From JAUNKE01 sp041853585 (GTDB lineage Bacteria > Bacillota > Clostridia > Peptostreptococcales > Filifactoraceae): a stretch of DNA of 46,138 nucleotides. Under the pieces are notes generated by a model that saw nothing but the letters and a program-made list of their open reading frames with translations, was not told the origin of the DNA and searched no databases. The translations under genes and the position numbers were made by a program. Positions 34,661-42,810 of the stretch are shown one piece after another. Within the stretch, counting starts at the first letter, position 1; each line of letters starts with the position of its first letter. Location of the stretch: NCBI GenBank assembly GCA_041853585.1, contig JBGZSM010000051.1:1-46138 (forward strand). The letters run 5' to 3'.

Positions 34661-35035
34661 ATGAAAAGGAATTCCATAATCATAACAAACAATCCGAAAG
34701 CAAAGACCTTTTTCGAAGAATTAAACTATCCGGTGATTTTTGTTGATGGCGGATACGGTGATGTGCTGGATGAAACCAGAAAAAAAATTCATCTGAACTA
34801 TCATCTGCTTACCCATCCTTTATCCGGAAGTATCAAGCCTAACGAAACTCCCTATAAATCCATAGCCATTCAAAAGCAGCAGAGTTTGGACATGTTATCT
34901 TTAGAATTGATTGGCAATGCAGTAGAAGTATATAACAGGCTACAAAATGATTTGAAAACGCCGTTGTGGACGGAGAGTATTTTAGATGATTTTATGGTAA
35001 TAGATTTAGATTTAATCAAAAATGCAATAACTTAG
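34661..35035 (+). CDS. grdX: GrdX, conserved glycine-reductase operon protein
   Basis: The 124-residue protein opens KRNSIIITNNPKAKTFFEE and contains HLNYHLLTHPLSGSIKPNETPYKSI. It resembles GrdX, a protein of unknown function usually encoded first in glycine, sarcosine and betaine reductase operons. I start it at ATG 34661, after ATAAGGA; an apparent longer reading would run back through the riboswitch terminator and is rejected. It lies 9 bases before trxB. It may act in regulation or assembly, but nothing in the sequence proves a role. Confidence 0.85.
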   Translation: MKRNSIIITNNPKAKTFFEELNYPVIFVDGGYGDVLDETRKKIHLNYHLLTHPLSGSIKPNETPYKSIAIQKQQSLDMLSLELIGNAVEVYNRLQNDLKTPLWTESILDDFMVIDLDLIKNAIT

Positions 35036-35044
35036 GAGGTAAAA

Positions 35045-35992
35045 ATGTCAAAGATTTATGATTTAGTAATCATAGGAGCCGGTCCGGCAGGTCTTGCAGC
35101 GGGTCTTTACGGAGCGAGAGCAAGATTGAGCACACTTATTATTGAAAAAGACAAAACAGGTGGTCAGATCGTAACTACGGATGAAGTTGCAAACTATCCG
35201 GGCTCTATTCATGAGGCAACCGGTCCTTCGCTAATCGCTCGTATGGTTGAGCAAGCTGAAGAATTCGGTGCTGAAAGAGTAAAGGATGCGGTAGTGAGCT
35301 TTGATTTCGACAGCAAGGTCAAGAAAATTGTTTGCCAAAGCGGGACAGAGTATCTTGCAAAATCCGTAATTATCGCAACCGGAGCAAACCCAAGAAAATT
35401 GGATGTACCGGGAGAGAAAGAGCTTACAGGAAAAGGAGTTTCCTACTGTGCAACCTGTGACGCGGCATTCTTTGAAGATATGCAAGTATTCGTAATCGGT
35501 GGAGGAGACTCTGCAGTTGAAGAAGCGATTTATCTAACAAAATTTGCTGAAAAAGTTACTATTGTTCATAGACGAGATGCACTTCGTGCTGCAAAATCAA
35601 TTCAGGAAAAAGCATTCGCAAATCCTAAAATTGATTTCAGGTGGAATGCTGTCGTTGAAGAAATCAAAGGAGAAGGTATTGTTGAATCCGTAGTATTCAA
35701 GGATACAAAAACCAATGAGCTTGAGCAGTATGATGCGGATGAAGAATTCGGTACATTTGGTATCTTTGTATTTACAGGATATCTACCAAGCACAGATATT
35801 TTCTTAGGCAAAGTGACTACTGCTGAGTCAGGATACATTAAGACAAACGAATTGATGGAAACAAATTACCCTGGAGTTTTTGCAGCGGGAGACTGTAGAG
35901 AAAAACTTTTAAGACAGGTTGTAACTGCAACAGCTGATGGAGCAATCGCAGCGGTTATGGCAGAGAAATATATTGAAGATAACGAGTTTTAA
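35045..35992 (+). CDS. trxB: Thioredoxin reductase of the glycine reductase system
   Basis: The 315-residue flavoenzyme passes electrons from NADPH to thioredoxin. The FAD motif is IGAGPAGLAAGLYGARA. The redox cysteines are C135 and C138 (YCATCDAAFF). The NADPH-binding motif is GGGDSAVEEAIYLTKFAEKVTIVHRR, and the FAD-binding C-terminal block is GVFAAGDCREKLLRQVVTATADGAIA. AGGAGG precedes the start. Its place in the operon shows that reducing power for GrdA comes from this pair. Confidence 0.96.
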   Translation: MSKIYDLVIIGAGPAGLAAGLYGARARLSTLIIEKDKTGGQIVTTDEVANYPGSIHEATGPSLIARMVEQAEEFGAERVKDAVVSFDFDSKVKKIVCQSGTEYLAKSVIIATGANPRKLDVPGEKELTGKGVSYCATCDAAFFEDMQVFVIGGGDSAVEEAIYLTKFAEKVTIVHRRDALRAAKSIQEKAFANPKIDFRWNAVVEEIKGEGIVESVVFKDTKTNELEQYDADEEFGTFGIFVFTGYLPSTDIFLGKVTTAESGYIKTNELMETNYPGVFAAGDCREKLLRQVVTATADGAIAAVMAEKYIEDNEF

Positions 35993-36012
35993 TTATTTTG
36001 GAGGTGAGTAAA

Positions 36013-36330
36013 ATGATTATTTTCGACAAAGATAATTTTGAAGCAGAAGTTCTTCAAGCGGAAGGATATGTTCTTGTTGACTTTTGGAGTGAAAGCTGTG
36101 AGCCTTGCAAGGCTTTGATGCCTGATGTTCAAAGACTTTCTGAAGAGTATGCCGGAAAGATGAAATTCGGAAAGATGGACTCTACAAAAGCAAGAAGACT
36201 TGCAATCAAAGAGAAAGTTCTTGGACTGCCAACGATTGCAATTTACAAAGACGGTAGCAAAGTCGATGAACTTACAAAAGACGATGCTACAGTTGCCAAC
36301 ATCGAAGCAATGATCAAAAAATATGTATAA
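36013..36330 (+). CDS. trxA: Thioredoxin of the glycine reductase system (CEPC active site)
   Basis: The 105-residue thioredoxin has the active site WSESCEPCKAL (C29, C32) instead of the common WCGPC. Altered active sites are usual for thioredoxins encoded with glycine reductase, which reduce the selenoprotein A. The cis-proline segment GLPTIAIYKDG is present. I use ATG 36013, after GGAGGTGAG; an in-frame TTG at 35998 overlaps the ribosome site. It lies between trxB and grdE. Confidence 0.95.
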   Translation: MIIFDKDNFEAEVLQAEGYVLVDFWSESCEPCKALMPDVQRLSEEYAGKMKFGKMDSTKARRLAIKEKVLGLPTIAIYKDGSKVDELTKDDATVANIEAMIKKYV

Positions 36331-36361
36331 TTGCTATTCTAATTAAATCAGGAGGTGTAGA

Positions 36362-37648
36362 ATGCGTTTAGAAGTTGGAAATATCTTCATAAACGATATA
36401 CAGTTTGCCAGTGAGACAAAGGTTGAAAAAGGTGTTCTGTATGTAAACAAAGATGAGCTTGCTAACATTTTGAAAGAAGATGAGCACATTCAATCTGTTG
36501 AGTTCTTCATTACTAAGCCGGGCGATAGCGTAAGAATCACTCCGGTTAAGGATGTAATCGAGCCACGCGTCAAGGTTGAAGGAAACGGAGGAGTTTTCCC
36601 GGGCTTCCTTAGCAAAGTTGATGTAGTCGGCTCAGGAAAGACTCATGTTCTTAAAGGAGCAGCTGTTGTTACAACAGGAAGAATTGTAGGATTCCAGGAA
36701 GGAATCATTGACATGACAGGACCTGGAGCGGAGTACACTCCATTCTCCAAAACTTGCAACCTTGTTGTAAAGGCTGAAGTAGTTGACGGATTGTTACAGC
36801 ACGCACACGAAGAAGCGGTTCGATTGGTAGGATTCAAAACTGCTAAATATCTTGGTGAGGCGGGAAGAAATGTTAAGCCGGACGAAGTACACACTTACGA
36901 AACAAAGCCTTTGCTTGAGCAAATTGCCGAGTACCCTAATCTTCCAAAGGTAGCTTATGTATACATGCTTCAAACACAAGGATTGTTGCATGACACTTAT
37001 GTTTACGGAGTAGATGCAAAGAAAATCGTTCCTACAATTATTTATCCGACAGAAGTAATGGATGGAGCGATTGTATCAGGAAACTGCGTATCTGCTTGCG
37101 ATAAAAACCCAACTTATGTTCATATGAACAACCCGATTATCCATGACCTTTACAAATTGCATGGAAAAGAGTACAACTTCTTGGGAGTAATCATTACAAA
37201 CGAGAATGTGTACCTTGCGGACAAGGAAAGATCTTCCAACTGGTCTGCTAAACTTGCGGAGTACTTGGGTGTGGATGCGGTAATCATTTCTGAGGAAGGA
37301 TTCGGAAATCCGGATACTGACTTGATGATGAACTGCAAAAAGATTTCTGCAAAAGGAATCAAGACTGTAATAGTAACCGACGAGTATGCGGGACGAGATG
37401 GAGCATCTCAATCTCTTGCAGACTCCGACCCATCCGGTGATGCTTGTGTTACCGGCGGAAATGCAAATATGATTATCGATCTTCCAAAATTGGATAAGGT
37501 AATTGGACATATAGAATATGTTGACACAATTGCCGGAGGATTTGCAGGGTCACTTAAGGCTGACGGATCGCTTCAAGTAGAGATTCAGGCAATCACTGGT
37601 GCTACATCAGAGGTTGGTTTTGGATATCTAACAGCTAGAACTTACTAA
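36362..37648 (+). CDS. grdE: Glycine reductase protein B, proprotein subunit GrdE
   Basis: The 428-residue proprotein of the substrate-specific protein B is processed before a cysteine that becomes a pyruvoyl group, which binds glycine as a Schiff base. The expected site is in VSGNCVSACD, with C242 at the same residue number as in the studied E. acidaminophilum protein. This would give chains of about 25 and 20 kDa. The glycine type is supported by its partners grdA, grdB, grdC and grdD. It has AGGAGGTG upstream and highly biased codons, suggesting strong expression. Confidence 0.97.
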   Translation: MRLEVGNIFINDIQFASETKVEKGVLYVNKDELANILKEDEHIQSVEFFITKPGDSVRITPVKDVIEPRVKVEGNGGVFPGFLSKVDVVGSGKTHVLKGAAVVTTGRIVGFQEGIIDMTGPGAEYTPFSKTCNLVVKAEVVDGLLQHAHEEAVRLVGFKTAKYLGEAGRNVKPDEVHTYETKPLLEQIAEYPNLPKVAYVYMLQTQGLLHDTYVYGVDAKKIVPTIIYPTEVMDGAIVSGNCVSACDKNPTYVHMNNPIIHDLYKLHGKEYNFLGVIITNENVYLADKERSSNWSAKLAEYLGVDAVIISEEGFGNPDTDLMMNCKKISAKGIKTVIVTDEYAGRDGASQSLADSDPSGDACVTGGNANMIIDLPKLDKVIGHIEYVDTIAGGFAGSLKADGSLQVEIQAITGATSEVGFGYLTARTY

Positions 37649-37689
37649 GATTAGAGAACAAAAAATTAAAGAGAAATTAGGAGGATACT

Positions 37690-38160
37690 ATGGGCTTTTT
37701 TGATGGAAAAAAAGTAATTATCATTGGCGATAGAGACGGTATTCCCGGACAGGCAATTGAGGAGTGCCTAAAAGGAACACCGGCAGAAGTAATCTACGCA
37801 TCAACAGAATGTTTTGTCTGAACCGCGGCTGGCGCGATGGACCTAGAAAACCAAAAACGAGTTAAGGATGCAGCTGACCAATATGGTGCTGAGAATGTAA
37901 TGGTTTTGATAGGTGCAGCGGAAGCCGAGGCTGCTGGACTAGCAGCTGAAACAGTAACTGCAGGAGACCCAACATTTGCTGGACCACTTGCAGGAGTGGC
38001 ATTAGGACTTGCAGTATATCATGCAGTTGAGCCGGAAGTTAAAAACGAAGTGAATGCGGATGTTTTTGAAGAGCAAATCGGTATGATGGAAATGGTTCTT
38101 AATGTAGATGAGATCATTGAGGAAATGAAAAATATTAGAAGCGAATTCGGTAAATTCTAA
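37690..38160 (+). CDS. grdA: Glycine reductase selenoprotein A (contains selenocysteine)
   Basis: GrdA accepts the carboxymethyl group from protein B on its selenocysteine and passes a ketene-level intermediate to protein C. The reading frame runs 156 residues through an in-frame TGA at 37819-37821, which is U44 in the family motif CFVUTAAGAMDLE. Without recoding the gene would be cut to 43 residues; the sequence after TGA is fully conserved in type (DQYGAENVMVLIGAAEAEAAGLAAETV). It starts MGFFDGKKVIIIGDRDG after GGAGG. Thioredoxin reduces the resulting selenosulfide with C41. Confidence 0.97.
37819..37821 (+). other. Selenocysteine codon (TGA) in grdA
   Basis: The in-frame TGA follows GAATGTTTTGTC and precedes ACCGCGGCTGGC, giving C-F-V-U-T-A-A-G. 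The position, residue 44, is that of the known selenocysteine of protein A. I do not see a clearly convincing SECIS hairpin downstream by eye; a short CTGG/CTAG stem (37829-37846) is one weak option. Confidence 0.95.
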
Positions 38161-38184
38161 TCTTGGATTATAGGAGGCGATTCA

Positions 38185-39495
38185 ATGTCAAAGACTAAAG
38201 TAGTCCACTATATTAACCAGTTTTATGCTGGAATCGGTGGCGAAGAAAAAGCGGGACAAGAACCGATTAAACTTGAAGCGTTACCGCCAATCAGCGTGCA
38301 ACTTCAAGGCAGTCTGGGAGATAATGTTGAAATAGTTGCGACTATCGTATGTGGTGACTCATACTTCAACGAAAATCTTGAAGCAGCTAGTGAAAAAGTT
38401 CTTTCGCTTATCAAAGCAGAAAATCCGGATATGCTGATTGCAGGACCGGCATTCAATGCAGGACGATACGGAATGGCTTGTGGTACCGTATGTACTATGG
38501 TAAAACAAAAATTGGGCATTCCGGTAATTACTGCGATGTATGACGAGAACCCTGGAGTTGATGTATTCAAAAAAGAGCTATATATTGTGCGCACAGCAGA
38601 TTCAGCAGCAGGAATGAGAAAGGCTCTTCCGGCTATTGCAAAATTTGCACAAAAAGTTGCGAGCGGTGCAGAAATTGGAACTCCGGCAGAAGAAGGCTAT
38701 ATCGAAAGAGGCGTTCGTATAAATATGTTCGCGAACGAAAGAGGAGCAACACGAGCAGTAAATATGCTTGTTGCGAAACTTAAAGGCGAAGAGTTTACAA
38801 CTGAGTATCCAATGCCTGCATTTGACAGAGTAGCTCCAAATCAGCCAGTAGCTGATATGAAGAAAGCAAAAATTGCTATCGTAACATCCGGAGGAATTGT
38901 TCCGAAAGGAAATCCGGACAGAATCGAATCATCTTCAGCTCAAAAATACGGAAAATATGACATTTCTAAGTTTGACAATCTGACTGAAGTTGATCATGAA
39001 ACCGCGCATGGTGGATATGACCCGGTATATGCGAATCAGGATTCAGATAGAGTCATTCCTGTTGACGTTCTAAGAGACCTTGAAAAAGAAGGTGTTATCG
39101 GAAAGTTGCATGATTATTTCTATACAACAGTAGGAAATGGAACAGCGGTTGCAAATGCGAAAAAATTTGCGGCTGAAATTGCAGAAGACCTTTTGGCTAA
39201 CAAAGTAGATGCAGTTATTCTTACTTCTACTTGAGGTACTTGTACTCGTTGCGGTGCAACGATGGTAAAAGAAATAGAGAGAGCCGGTATTCCGGTAGTA
39301 CACATGTGTACAGTAGTTCCTATTTCATTGACAGTTGGAGCAAACAGAATTATCCCAACTATTGCAATTCCTCATCCACTTGGAAATCCTGCGTTGGATG
39401 CAAAAGAAGAATACAGCCTAAGAAGAAAACTTACTCTTAAGGCTCTCGATGCTTTGCAAACTGAGGTTCACACTCAAACAGTATTTGAAGATTAG
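38185..39495 (+). CDS. grdB: Glycine reductase protein B, selenoprotein subunit GrdB
   Basis: GrdB carries the selenocysteine that cleaves the C-N bond of pyruvoyl-bound glycine and receives the carboxymethyl group. The frame of 436 residues passes through TGA at 39232-39234, giving U350 in TSTUGTCTRCGA, the UxxC motif and position known for the family. It begins MSKTKVVHYINQFYAGIGGEEKAG after AGGAGG. The C-terminal part (GIPVVHMCTVVPIS, PTIAIPHPLGNPAL) continues the family without interruption. Confidence 0.97.
39232..39261 (+). other. Selenocysteine codon and candidate SECIS hairpin in grdB
   Basis: TGA at 39232-39234 encodes U350. Twelve bases further on, CGTTGC (39247-39252) pairs perfectly with GCAACG (39256-39261), leaving the loop GGT. 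The loop begins 18 bases after TGA and has the GGU triplet common in bacterial SelB-binding SECIS loops. The UGA call is firm; the hairpin is inference. Confidence 0.85.
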
Positions 39496-39501
39496 TTTCT
39501 A

Positions 39502-39533
39502 AAAGTAGATGGGTCCTAAAGCCCATCTACTTT
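39502..39533 (+). other. Perfect 12-bp hairpin between grdB and grdC
   Basis: AAAGTAGATGGG (39502-39513) and CCCATCTACTTT (39522-39533) form an uninterrupted stem with an 8-base loop. The bases after it (CAAATAAAA) are not a T run, so it may be a processing or mRNA-stability element, or a leaky terminator that sets the ratio of protein B to protein C. Confidence 0.7.
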
Positions 39534-39561
39534 CAAATAAAAAACTATACAGGAGGACATT

Positions 39562-41100
39562 ATGTCAAAAGCGGTTTTAAAAGGCGCAAGCTATGTTCTT
39601 GTGCACACTCCGGATATGATTTATAACAACGGAACAACCACACAGGTTGAACTGAAAACAAATCCGGGTTCAGACTTTCTAAAGGAAGTAAAAAACAACT
39701 TCAGAAGTTATGAAGATGTCGTTGCTTACCCTCCAAACCAATCTTATATCGGAAATTTATATCCGGATGACCTTGAAAAAATTGCACAACCTTGGTATGA
39801 CAAAAAAGTGGAAGGTGCATCCAGATATGGTAAATACGGAGAGATTATGCCACAGCTTGAATTCATTGCTTTTATGAAAGTTGTTGACGCATTTGACCTT
39901 GTGAAATTGAGCAAGGAATTTACTGCAAGAGCAATTGAAGTAATGAAAAACGACCCTATTTTCACAGAGGCGGATGTTGCCGCTATGAAAGAGGGCGAAG
40001 AGCAAGATCTGATTGAAAAACTTGTAAAAGAAGAGCATTCCGAGCCGATTGAGCATGAAGGGAAATTGGTAGGATGCGTAAAAAGAGCACATGATGTTGA
40101 CGCAAACCTTACAGCGCATGTAATGTTTGAGAACCTTGTTGTAAAAGCGTCCGGTGTTCTTGCAGCAAGACATCTTGTAAAGACTACGGGAATCGACCCG
40201 GCAATCGTTGAATATGTAATCGAGTGCTCGGAAGAAGCTTGCGGTGATATGAACCAGCGTGGCGGTGGTAACTTTGCAAAATCAATTGCAGAGTGCAGCG
40301 GATTTGTTAATGCGACAGGTTCCGACCTTCGTGGATTCTGTGCGGCTCCAACACATGCGGTTATTTCTGCATCATCACTTGTAAAATCCGGCGTATATAA
40401 GAATGTAGTTGTAGTTGCCGGTGGAGCAACTGCAAAACTTGGAATGAACGCAAAAGACCATATCAAAAAAGGTGCTCCTGTATTGGAGGATGTTTTGGGT
40501 GGATTTGCGATTTTAGTATCGGAAGACGATGGCGTTTCTCCATACATGAATACGGATTTGGTAGGTCGTCATACAGTTGGAACGGGTTCTTCACCACAGG
40601 CGGTTATCACAGCCCTTATTACACAGCCTTTGGATAACGGAAATATCAAAATTACGGATATTGACAAATACTCCGTTGAGATGCAAAATCCGGATATCAC
40701 AAAATTGGCGGGAGCGGGCGATGTGCCTGAGGCAAACTACAAAATGATTGCGGCTCTCGGTGTAAAAAGAGGAGAACTTGAGAAAGCTCAGCTTGCTGAA
40801 TTCGGAAAAGTACATGGTATGCCTGGATTCGCACCGACTCAAGGACATATTCCTTCAGGAGTTCCATTTGTCGGATACGCAATTGACAAGTTCAAAGAAG
40901 GCAAGTTTAACCGTGTTATGATCGTTGGAAAAGGTTCATTGTTCTTAGGAAGAATGACAAATCTATTTGATGGCGTTTCATTTGTAATGGAGGCAAACAA
41001 AGGTAAAGAAGAAGGATCAGCAGGTGCTTCTTCACAAGAACTTGTAAAAACTTTAGTTGCTGAAGCTATGAGAAAACTTGCTCAAAGCCTCGCTGAATAG
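39562..41100 (+). CDS. grdC: Glycine reductase protein C, beta subunit
   Basis: The 512-residue GrdC, with GrdD, releases acetyl phosphate from the carboxymethyl-selenoprotein A intermediate in the presence of phosphate. It starts SKAVLKGASYVLVHTPDMIYNNGTTTQ and contains ECSEEACGDMNQRGGGNFAKSIAE and VVVAGGATAKLGMNAKDHIKKG, consistent with the thiolase-like fold proposed for this subunit. It has AGGAGG upstream and lies 9 bases before grdD. Confidence 0.96.
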   Translation: MSKAVLKGASYVLVHTPDMIYNNGTTTQVELKTNPGSDFLKEVKNNFRSYEDVVAYPPNQSYIGNLYPDDLEKIAQPWYDKKVEGASRYGKYGEIMPQLEFIAFMKVVDAFDLVKLSKEFTARAIEVMKNDPIFTEADVAAMKEGEEQDLIEKLVKEEHSEPIEHEGKLVGCVKRAHDVDANLTAHVMFENLVVKASGVLAARHLVKTTGIDPAIVEYVIECSEEACGDMNQRGGGNFAKSIAECSGFVNATGSDLRGFCAAPTHAVISASSLVKSGVYKNVVVVAGGATAKLGMNAKDHIKKGAPVLEDVLGGFAILVSEDDGVSPYMNTDLVGRHTVGTGSSPQAVITALITQPLDNGNIKITDIDKYSVEMQNPDITKLAGAGDVPEANYKMIAALGVKRGELEKAQLAEFGKVHGMPGFAPTQGHIPSGVPFVGYAIDKFKEGKFNRVMIVGKGSLFLGRMTNLFDGVSFVMEANKGKEEGSAGASSQELVKTLVAEAMRKLAQSLAE

Positions 41101-41109
41101 GAGGTCACC

Positions 41110-42264
41110 ATGAACAAAACAATAGCTAAAGTGTTTGAAGATATTGCAAATGCGATAGAGAGCGGTTCATTTGCAAGCGGCAAGAGAGTAGCGCTTACAA
41201 CTCTCGGCAGTGAGCATGGTGAAGGCACATTGCTTGAAGGGGCAATGCTTGCAAAAAAACTTTATCCGAATCTGGATATTGCACTAATCGGAAGAAAAAA
41301 TGACACCGGACTTTTCACATACGAAACGGAATGTGAAGACGAAATGTATAAAATCATGGAAGAAAAATTGGACTCAGGCGAAATTTCCGCTTGTGTTACC
41401 ATGCATTACAATTTCCCAATCGGTGTTTCGACTGTTGGGCGAGTAGTAACTCCTGCAAAAGGTAAAGAGCTTATTATTGCAACAACAACGGGAACTTCTT
41501 CTTCCAATCGTATTGAAGCGATGGTTAAAAATGCAATTGGCGGAATTATTTCAGCAAAAGCAATCGGCATTAAGAATCCGACTGTCGGTATTTTGAACTT
41601 GGACGGTGCTCGTACTGTAGAGAAAATCTTAAAAGAAATTCAAGCAGCGGGATATGACATCAACTTTACAGAATCCAAGCGCTCCGACGGCGGTGTTGTT
41701 ATGAGAGGAAACGACCTTCTTCTTGGAACTCCGGATGTTATGGTAACGGATTCATTGACAGGTAATGTGCTTATGAAGATGTTCTCATCATTCAGCTCCG
41801 GTGGAGAGTACGAAGTGGCGGGATACGGATATGGACCGGGAATCGGCGAAGGATTCAACAGAAATATCCTTATCATCTCAAGAGCATCCGGTGCGCCGGT
41901 TATTGCGAATGCGTTGAAATATGCATTTGATATTTCACAGGGAAATATTAACCAAGTTGCACATGATGAATATGAAAAGCTGAACAAAATCAATTGGATG
42001 AGCATTATCGACAAAAACAATGCGAAGAAGGAAACTTCCGCAGCACCTGAAAAAGTTGAAGCTCCACCGAAAGAAATTGTTACCGGCCAAATTTCAGGAG
42101 TAGATATCATGGATTTGGACGATGCGGTAAATATGCTTTGGAAAAACGGAATTTATGCAGAGAGCGGAATGGGCTGTACCGGCCCAATCATCTTGGTGAA
42201 TGAAGCGAAAATGGATAAAGCCATTGAACTTATTCACAAAGAAGGTTTTGCGACTGCAATGTAA
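41110..42264 (+). CDS. grdD: Glycine reductase protein C, alpha subunit
   Basis: The 384-residue GrdD resembles PlsX/phosphotransacetylase-type enzymes and is reported in the family to carry the acetyl group on a cysteine before phosphorolysis to acetyl phosphate. The two candidate cysteines are C95 (EISACVTMHYN) and C356 (ESGMGCTGPI). Between residues 305 and 325 an Ala/Pro/Lys/Glu linker precedes a small C-terminal domain. It is the last gene of the operon, ending at a 13-bp terminator. No acetate kinase gene is in the window to use the product. Confidence 0.95.
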   Translation: MNKTIAKVFEDIANAIESGSFASGKRVALTTLGSEHGEGTLLEGAMLAKKLYPNLDIALIGRKNDTGLFTYETECEDEMYKIMEEKLDSGEISACVTMHYNFPIGVSTVGRVVTPAKGKELIIATTTGTSSSNRIEAMVKNAIGGIISAKAIGIKNPTVGILNLDGARTVEKILKEIQAAGYDINFTESKRSDGGVVMRGNDLLLGTPDVMVTDSLTGNVLMKMFSSFSSGGEYEVAGYGYGPGIGEGFNRNILIISRASGAPVIANALKYAFDISQGNINQVAHDEYEKLNKINWMSIIDKNNAKKETSAAPEKVEAPPKEIVTGQISGVDIMDLDDAVNMLWKNGIYAESGMGCTGPIILVNEAKMDKAIELIHKEGFATAM

Positions 42265-42269
42265 TAGGA

Positions 42270-42304
42270 ATGCACTTCAAGTTTCGACTTGGAGTGCATT
42301 TTTA
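42270..42304 (+). terminator. Terminator of the glycine reductase operon
   Basis: A 13-bp stem (42270-42282 with 42287-42299; one T-G pair) with the stable loop TTCG is followed by TTTT. Confidence 0.88.
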
Positions 42305-42348
42305 CGAGAAGCTCCTTTGTAAAAATCGGATACGGATACCTTTTGAAC

Positions 42349-42393
42349 AGCCGATTAACAATATTCCTTTTCTGAATAGCTTGTAGGGAATGG
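42349..42393 (+). repeat. Structured intergenic repeat, copy 2
   Basis: The second copy of the 12370-12414 element is in the same orientation with no gaps. The outer AGC/GCT helix is 42349-42351 with 42379-42381. The inner helix is ATTAA (42354-42358) with TGAAT (42373-42377), in which the closing G-C of copy 1 has become A-T and one pair is lost. The loop is again 14 bases. The tail TTGTAGGGAATGG is kept. It lies between the grd terminator and secG. Confidence 0.6.
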
Positions 42394-42499
42394 AGATTTT
42401 TATGCTCATTTTTTACTGTTGGCATGAGTTTGCGTTTTACAAAATCTTGGTGGAAAATCTGGGAATATGCTGATTTATATATACATTTTTTACAATATA

Positions 42500-42508
42500 T
42501 GGTATAAT
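42500..42508 (+). promoter_or_regulatory. Extended -10 promoter element of secG
   Basis: TGGTATAAT fits the extended -10 consensus TGnTATAAT. The -35 region is A/T-rich without a clear TTGACA. It lies about 35 bases before the secG start. Confidence 0.6.
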
Positions 42509-42543
42509 TTTATGGTAATTTTAGCAGTAGGAGGTGTAAAAAG

Positions 42544-42768
42544 TTGAAGACATTTCTATTGGTTCTTGAAGTAGTCGTTTGTATCTTGTTGATCATTACG
42601 GTCTTACTTCAGTCAGGAAACAAAGGCGGAATGGGTATTTTCTCAGGAGCATCGGAACAACTTTCCGGCAATCAGGCAACGGGAGCTGAAGCAATTTATA
42701 GAAAAGTTACGGCGGTTTTAGGAGCTTTATTCTTAATTCTTTCAATCGTATTAGTCACTGTGTATTAA
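42544..42768 (+). CDS. secG: Preprotein translocase subunit SecG
   Basis: This 74-residue inner-membrane protein assists SecYEG-dependent export. It has two membrane segments, FLLVLEVVVCILLIITVLLQ and VTAVLGALFLILSIVLVTVY. Between them is the family loop SGNKGGMGIFSGASEQLSG. It starts at TTG, eight bases after AGGAGGTG (42529-42536), with no closer ATG. The next gene is 42 bases downstream and could be co-transcribed. Confidence 0.95.
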   Translation: MKTFLLVLEVVVCILLIITVLLQSGNKGGMGIFSGASEQLSGNQATGAEAIYRKVTAVLGALFLILSIVLVTVY

Positions 42769-42810
42769 TCACCGAAAAATAATTTGTATTTTGGGAGGAA
42801 TTCATTTATC

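Noticed and set aside
37690..38160. grdA as a frameshifted or nonsense-mutated pseudogene
   Set aside because: The TGA lies exactly at the known selenocysteine position, with conserved sequence on both sides in the same frame.
38185..39495. grdB as two separate genes split by TGA
   Set aside because: The frame continues unchanged through TGA with the family UxxC motif and conserved C-terminus, and the second part has no ribosome site of its own.
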